Source: Pteria penguin
Taxonomy: Eukaryota; Mollusca; Bivalvia; Pterioida; Pteriidae
Reading direction: 5' to 3'
Assembly (NCBI GenBank): GCA_035048485.1
Contig: CM068587.1
Span: forward strand, 46,902,996 to 46,966,995
Length of the DNA: 64,000 nt
A program made the translations under genes and the position numbers. This document shows positions 60,250 through 64,000 of the stretch, piece by piece. Position 1 is the stretch's first letter. Every line of letters starts with the position of its first letter. The notes below the pieces were generated by a model, which saw only the letters and a list, made by a program, of their open reading frames with translations, was not told where the DNA came from and did no database searches.

Positions 60250-61217
60250 TCACTTTGGACAGATTTCTAACATGAGTTGATTTTGGTGATCTTCTTCTCC
60301 GATGCAATCGGGATGAACGGCGGTGTATTCCACTTGGGGGGACGGTATATCGTCGTCTTCCGAATCGGATAGTTCTTGATTTTGCGGTTTGCTCATAGTG
60401 ACATCGTCTTCTTCTTCGTATCGATAGAGTCTGTGCATAGATATGATCGTCAAATTTTTCAAGGTCACGATCATTTCTTCCCAAGCGTCGTATACCACAT
60501 CGAATGCCTTGCGAGTGCTTTTCGTGCTGAGACATTCTAACAGTGCTTCAAAGTCCACGTAACGTTTTTGCGGTTCGAACTTTATGATGTCGTGTACCAA
60601 CATCCAGTCAACGAGATCACTAGCACTCTCGGTGTTTAGTGAACGTGGCTTACATCCATAGACGAACTGTAATTTGATCTTTAGGTCTCGGAGTCCCTGT
60701 CCTTTCAATTCCTGATTCAAGGAATGTAACATGTGTGCGAATCTCATCCTGACAACGTGAATGTATTCCACTCGGGACGGCGTATCGTCGTCTTCCGAAT
60801 CGGATAGTTCTCGATTTTGCGGTTTGCTCATAGTGTCATCCTTTTCTTCTTCTTTGTATCGATAAAGTCTGTGCATGGATATGATCGTCAAATCTTTCAA
60901 AGTCACGATTATTTTTCCCAAGCATTGTATACCAGATCGAATGCCTTGCGAGTGTTTTTGGTATTGAGACATTGTAACAGTGCTTTCAAGTCCACGTTAC
61001 GCTTTTCCGGATCGAAGCGTATGAGCAGATTCTACAACATCCTTTGAACGAGATCACTGGCATACTGGGTGTATACTTCTGCTGGCGACATATCATAAAC
61101 GAACTGTAAATTGATCTTGAGGTGATTGAGCCCCTGTCCTTTCAGTTCCTGATTCAAGGAATGTAACATGTTTGCGAATCTCTGTCTGGCAAGGTGAACG
61201 TGCTCCGGAGTATTCAT
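60250..61217 (-). pseudogene. Tandem death-effector-domain-like gene, interrupted
   Basis: ATG 61217 starts MNTPEHVHLARQRFANMLHS. Two copies of one domain follow. Each has LNQELKGQGL, LKI.LQFVY, ASDLV..ML, D.(K/E)ALL.CL, and a linker with LTIISMHRLYRY and an acidic SDSEDDD. The pattern of EL...L..LK early and a late ALLECL resembles death effector domains; CARD or another death fold is possible. DNA copies are about 436 bp apart. Copy 1 is broken by TAG at 61032-61034 and a one-base loss in an A run near 60912; copy 2 is open to TAA at 60250. Paired DEDs are the layout of viral FLIP-type apoptosis inhibitors, so a role in blocking host cell death is an inference. TATA box 37 bp upstream. Confidence 0.5.
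60320..61200. repeat. ~436-bp direct tandem duplication within the gene
   Basis: 'cgaatcggatagttct' at 60361 and 60796, and 'cgaactgtaa' at 60663 and 61100, give offsets of 435-437 bp. Most of the unit is conserved. Confidence 0.85.
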
Positions 61218-61253
61218 GATGAATGATGATAATGGCGAGTCTAGCTTTCTTTC

Positions 61254-61265
61254 CCTTTTTATATA
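61254..61265 (-). promoter_or_regulatory. TATA box of the death-fold-like gene
   Basis: 'tatataaaaagg' on the minus strand ends 37 bp before ATG 61217; a strong consensus with a short leader. Confidence 0.55.
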
Positions 61266-61560
61266 TCTGGTTTCGACCTTGAACTTGTACTTGATGACCC
61301 TGACCTTGAACTTGTGTTTTTCAAATAACCTTGGACTAGTACTGAACGTTCTGGACTTTTGTTTTATTTAAATCAAATAATCTTGCACTTGTACTTGATG
61401 ACCCTGACCTTGAACTTGTGTTTTTCAAATAACCTTGAACTTGTACTGAACGTTCTTGACTTTTGTTTTATTTAAATCAAATAACCTTGCACTTTTACTT
61501 GATGACCTTGACCTTGAACTTGTTTTGAAATAACATTTTGTCTAGACGACCTTGAACTTA
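61262..61560. repeat. ~115-bp tandem repeats with nuclear-receptor-like sites
   Basis: Unit: 'gaccttgaacttgtgttttt', 'caaataacctt', 'ctgaacgttct' and 'gttttatttaaatcaaataa'. Two full units and part of a third. The reverse strand reads AGGTCAGGGTCA or AGGTCAAGGTCA (direct repeats with no spacer). Located immediately upstream of the TATA box. Confidence 0.75.
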
Positions 61561-61902
61561 GTTTTGAGATAAAAAATAACCTTATACTGGATTTGAGACA
61601 AAACAAGAATATGTTTTGAATTATAAAACTTTTTTATTGTCCCGCTAACACAACGTGAAGAACAATGATTAGGACCGTCCCTTTGTTCTTCACTTACAAT
61701 GCATATGTACATGATCAATCAAATATCTGTCTCACTACTTTGTTTAAACTCTGCCATACGGCTAGGAGCGATGTCTCCATCGTCCAAGTTTGGTCATTTC
61801 GGATACTCGACAAATATTTTTGGGTGTTGTTTTACACATAATATCATACAAAGTTTGATTTACACATTTTGACATACATATGTTTACACATTTTGACATA
61901 CA
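61561..61902. other. Non-coding spacer in the virus-like block
   Basis: AT-rich; a short dyad 'tgaagaacaa' / 'ttgttcttca' at 61661-61694 and a repeated 'ttttgacatacat' near 61867-61903. No ORF. Confidence 0.4.
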
Positions 61903-62109
61903 TCATACAAATGTTTGTACATAATTAATCAAAGCTAAGCCTATAATGAACAATTGAATGCCTATAATCATGAGTATGAAACAAGTCAAGTCAAGGCAGA
62001 CGTCAGAGCGGCGGGATGTACGAGATTTGACGCTTTCCGACACACGCAAGTCTGTTTCTTCATCGTTAAAGGTCTGGGTTTTCTCAGGACCACGTTCTCT
62101 CGATACCAT
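61903..62109 (-). CDS. Small predicted membrane protein
   Basis: 68 codons from ATG 62109: a charged, Arg/Glu-rich half, then one long hydrophobic segment (about residues 41-63, with CFILMIIGIQLFIIGLALIN). It overlaps the 3' part of the protease frame by about 120 bp in another frame. Small single-pass proteins are common in such elements, but a chance frame is possible. Confidence 0.35.
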   Translation of the reverse strand: MVSRERGPEKTQTFNDEETDLRVSESVKSRTSRRSDVCLDLTCFILMIIGIQLFIIGLALINYVQTFV

Positions 62110-62585
62110 TGGTAAATGAAACGATCATTGTCCTCTTTCTTCCATGTCGTCTTGGACGGGATCGGTAGGTGATACGACATCAACCACCGCATCATGTCCG
62201 ATCTGGGTACCTTTCGACTTCTGTGGTGTAGGTAATAGATACAGTAATGTCAGCACACGGGGGTATCCCAACTTTGATAAGGTACGGTATTGTAGACTAG
62301 GCTTCGACTTTTCGATCGCATGAAACGTTAGATATCGCCATACGCCCATGGTGGTAATCCGTAGGAATCGAAATATTCGGCTATCCCGTCCTCTCCGAAA
62401 TGAACACACACCCAATGTTCTCCCGGTTTATCGACCTCGTCCGTGTTGATGACAAAAGATCGTCCGTCGCTTCCAAACGGTAAAGTGTCCCAAGGATACA
62501 CGCCTCCAAAATGAGGACTCACGTATGGATCGCGAGACAGAATATCGTACAGTTGATGGGTATCCAGGGCTTTAATAGTCGACAT
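61986..62585 (-). pseudogene. Adenain-type cysteine protease, two nonsense codons
   Basis: The frame from ATG 62585 runs 200 codons to 61986, the normal size for a Polinton protease. Visible: LSRDPYVSPHFGGVYPWD, the catalytic His in GEHWVCVHFG, the acidic residue region in EYFDSYGLPPW, and the catalytic Cys in the PVC block near 62253-62255 followed by HYCIYYLHHRSR. Two in-frame stops interrupt it: TAA at 62328-62330 and TGA at 62250-62252, the latter right after the catalytic Cys where a Gly is usual. There is no frameshift. Its start overlaps the capsid stop by 14 bp. Known role: maturation of capsid proteins. Confidence 0.7.
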
Positions 62586-63899
62586 CGATTTCCCTCTGTT
62601 TGTTGATCTGTATGACGTTGTCGAATTCCGCATACACGATGCAATTGATGAAGGTCGGTAACGCTGTGTCGAACTGAAGCTCGATGCGCATGTTGTCCGT
62701 TTTTACCATGTGGAATTTATCGGCTACGTGTCCGTTCTGGTCCGTGGTGAAGTCGTATCCCCAAATGGCGAAACCGCTCTTGTATTCCTGGTAGGATATG
62801 TCTGGAGCCCAATCGTCGCCGATCCTTCCCAGGGATTGGTACAAGGACATGTAAGAACGAAGGTATAGATTGTCAAAGTTCGGCTCGTAGGGTTTGGCGT
62901 GTTGGACGTCTCCGTTCAGACTGATTTCTATTTTCTCGAGATCGAAGTGTCTGAAATCGAAGGGGTTCCAATTCAAAGCTCCGTTGTAACCGGCATTTCT
63001 CGTCATGCAAAAAAATACCCGTTTGGGTAACTGTCCGGAAAACACGTTGTCCGTGATCTTCGAACGAGTGCCCTGCGGAATCGTAAAGGATTTCACTTCC
63101 ACGCGTCTTATGGGGTATTTGGCCGTCTTGGTGTTCAACATCTGATTGACTCCTAGCAGCGCTGTAGGCATGAGTCTCTCTTTACGCACGAATAAGATCA
63201 TCTGTTCGATGTGAATGATGCCGTCCTCGTTTCCCATCAGACAAAACAACGTACGAGCCCTGTTGAATCTCAAGCGGATGTCCACCGTGTTGACGATGAA
63301 ATTCCCTTGTTAAAACATGTCCAGATGTATGCGATCGTACAATTCTAACCATTTACTTTGATCGATTTGTCGTGACGTTGGATCAGGCCCTTGTTGTAAC
63401 CGGCGGCAGTCTTGTCATCCTCGTACGGGTTGACGGCATTCATGCGTCCAGCTTGATCCGTGTACCACAAGGAGGTACTATTGATCTGTTTCCTAAGGGT
63501 CTCGGGAGTGTACGAGAGTAAAGTCTCCAAATAAGCTCGATACAGATACGTATCGGTGCTCTGGGTGATGGTCTTGCCGTTCATGGACATGTCGATCTGC
63601 GAAAACATGCTGTGCATGATGTTGTTGACGGGTGTGATCTGCGTGTCGGCGGCTAAAGCCGTTCCGTCCGCTTTCGTGACCTTGATTTTCATGTAGGCAA
63701 AAGTCTGTGAAAGATCCAAAAAGTCCTCCCCGTGTCCCTTGATATCGAATTCGATCGGTGCCGTCGGATTTCGATTGTCGATGGAACTCACGGGATAAAA
63801 TTCTTCCCATTGGGCTTTCTCCAACACCGTCATGGTTTGTGGAACTCGATTCAACTGTAAGCCCTCCGTCGAACACTCGCAGGATTCTCTGTGCATCAT
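62572..63899 (-). pseudogene. Polinton major capsid protein (double jelly roll type), interrupted
   Basis: ATG 63899 opens 184 codons, including PIEFDIKGHGEDFLDLSQTF and NNIMHSMFSQIDMSMNGK, closing at TAG 63345-63347. The second part (open to TAA 62572-62574, about 240 codons) includes VDIRLRFNRA, FFCMTRNAGYNG and SYMSLYQSLG. A frameshift near 63350-63370 separates the two, and the downstream frame has an in-frame TAA at 63310-63312. The family is often auto-labelled 'F54H12.2-like' in invertebrate genomes. Total length of about 440 codons fits the family. The product would form the hexameric capsomers of an icosahedral particle; this copy cannot do so as it stands. Confidence 0.75.
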
Positions 63900-63900
63900 C

Positions 63901-64000
63901 TTAATCGAATATGTCTAACGTTCTTCTCTTGATAGATCTCAGTCTTCTCTTGGCAGATTTCAGTTTTCTATGGATTGGTCCGGCGGATAGTAGCGCACCC
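63901..64000 (-). CDS. 3' end of an unidentified gene upstream of the capsid
   Basis: An open frame enters from the window end and closes at TAA 63901-63903, one base before the capsid ATG. The visible residues are strongly basic (HRKLKSAKRRLRSIKRR). In Polintons the neighbour of the major capsid gene is often the minor capsid (penton) protein, but the visible part is too short to name. Confidence 0.4.
   Translation of the reverse strand, partial: GALLSAGPIHRKLKSAKRRLRSIKRRTLDIFD

Larger units (their letters stand above)
59100..64000 (-). mobile_element. Decayed Polinton/Maverick (adintovirus-like) element, right part outside window
   Basis: The block is defined by a double-jelly-roll-type major capsid gene next to an adenain-type protease, the hallmark pair of Polintons, with accessory genes on the same strand. 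Base composition rises towards 50% GC in the structural genes, unlike the AT-rich surroundings. Polymerase B, integrase, packaging ATPase and terminal inverted repeats are not in the window; they would lie beyond 64000. The left limit is a guess, between about 58.9 and 59.2 kb. Confidence 0.7.

Noticed and set aside
63493..63876. A 127-codon minus-strand ORF
   Set aside because: Alternative frame of the capsid gene, His/Gln/Arg-rich shadow.

Overview
This window is nuclear DNA of an animal, most likely a bivalve or related mollusc. It is AT-rich and gene-sparse. Its real genes are split by GT-AG introns. It holds many microsatellites, tRNA-headed SINEs with mollusc-style (AATC)n or (CAAC)n tails, short inverted-repeat elements, a truncated LINE and a decayed Polinton/Maverick-type virus-like block. 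The taxon is an inference; no single marker fixes it.

2.1-28.7 kb (+): two tandem paralogues encode secreted cysteine-rich proteins. Gene A enters the window already in progress; its last 8 exons lie between 2139 and 8662. Gene B appears complete, with 15 coding exons between 13292 and 28713 that keep frame throughout and give about 657 residues: signal peptide, four two-exon Ly6/uPAR-like (LU) modules, a Thr-rich mucin-like stretch, a ShKT domain, a three-exon LU-like module and a short tail. Every module is bounded by phase-1 introns. A relic ShKT exon lies just after the working one in gene B.

29.2-32.6 kb (-): a compact gene, convergent with gene B, encodes a stand-alone HDAC6-like UBP zinc finger of about 153 residues. 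Its first intron carries a separate same-strand ORF with a TTF-like zinc finger. An unrecognised charged protein follows at 36.1-36.7 kb (-).

42.3-57.1 kb: two intron-poor paralogues of a type II membrane, GT-A-like glycosyltransferase-like protein sit at 42.3-43.5 kb (-) and 56.0-57.1 kb (+), divergently oriented. Between them lie SINEs (one with a perfect 13-bp target duplication), a 5'-truncated and internally deleted LINE, MITEs, a 100-bp near-perfect palindrome, and a distant inverted-repeat pair. A 17-bp minisatellite lies downstream of the first paralogue. A Harbinger-like element carrying the start of a transposase lies at 57.6-58.3 kb.

58.9-64.0 kb (-): a GC-richer virus-like block contains, in transcription order, the end of an unidentified gene, a double-jelly-roll-type major capsid gene, an adenain-type cysteine protease, a small membrane ORF, a tandemly duplicated gene that looks like paired death-effector domains, an unknown helical ORF, and a small TATA-driven gene ending in a histone-mRNA-type stem-loop. 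Capsid, protease and the death-fold gene all carry nonsense codons or frameshifts, so this copy is decayed. The element continues past the window end.
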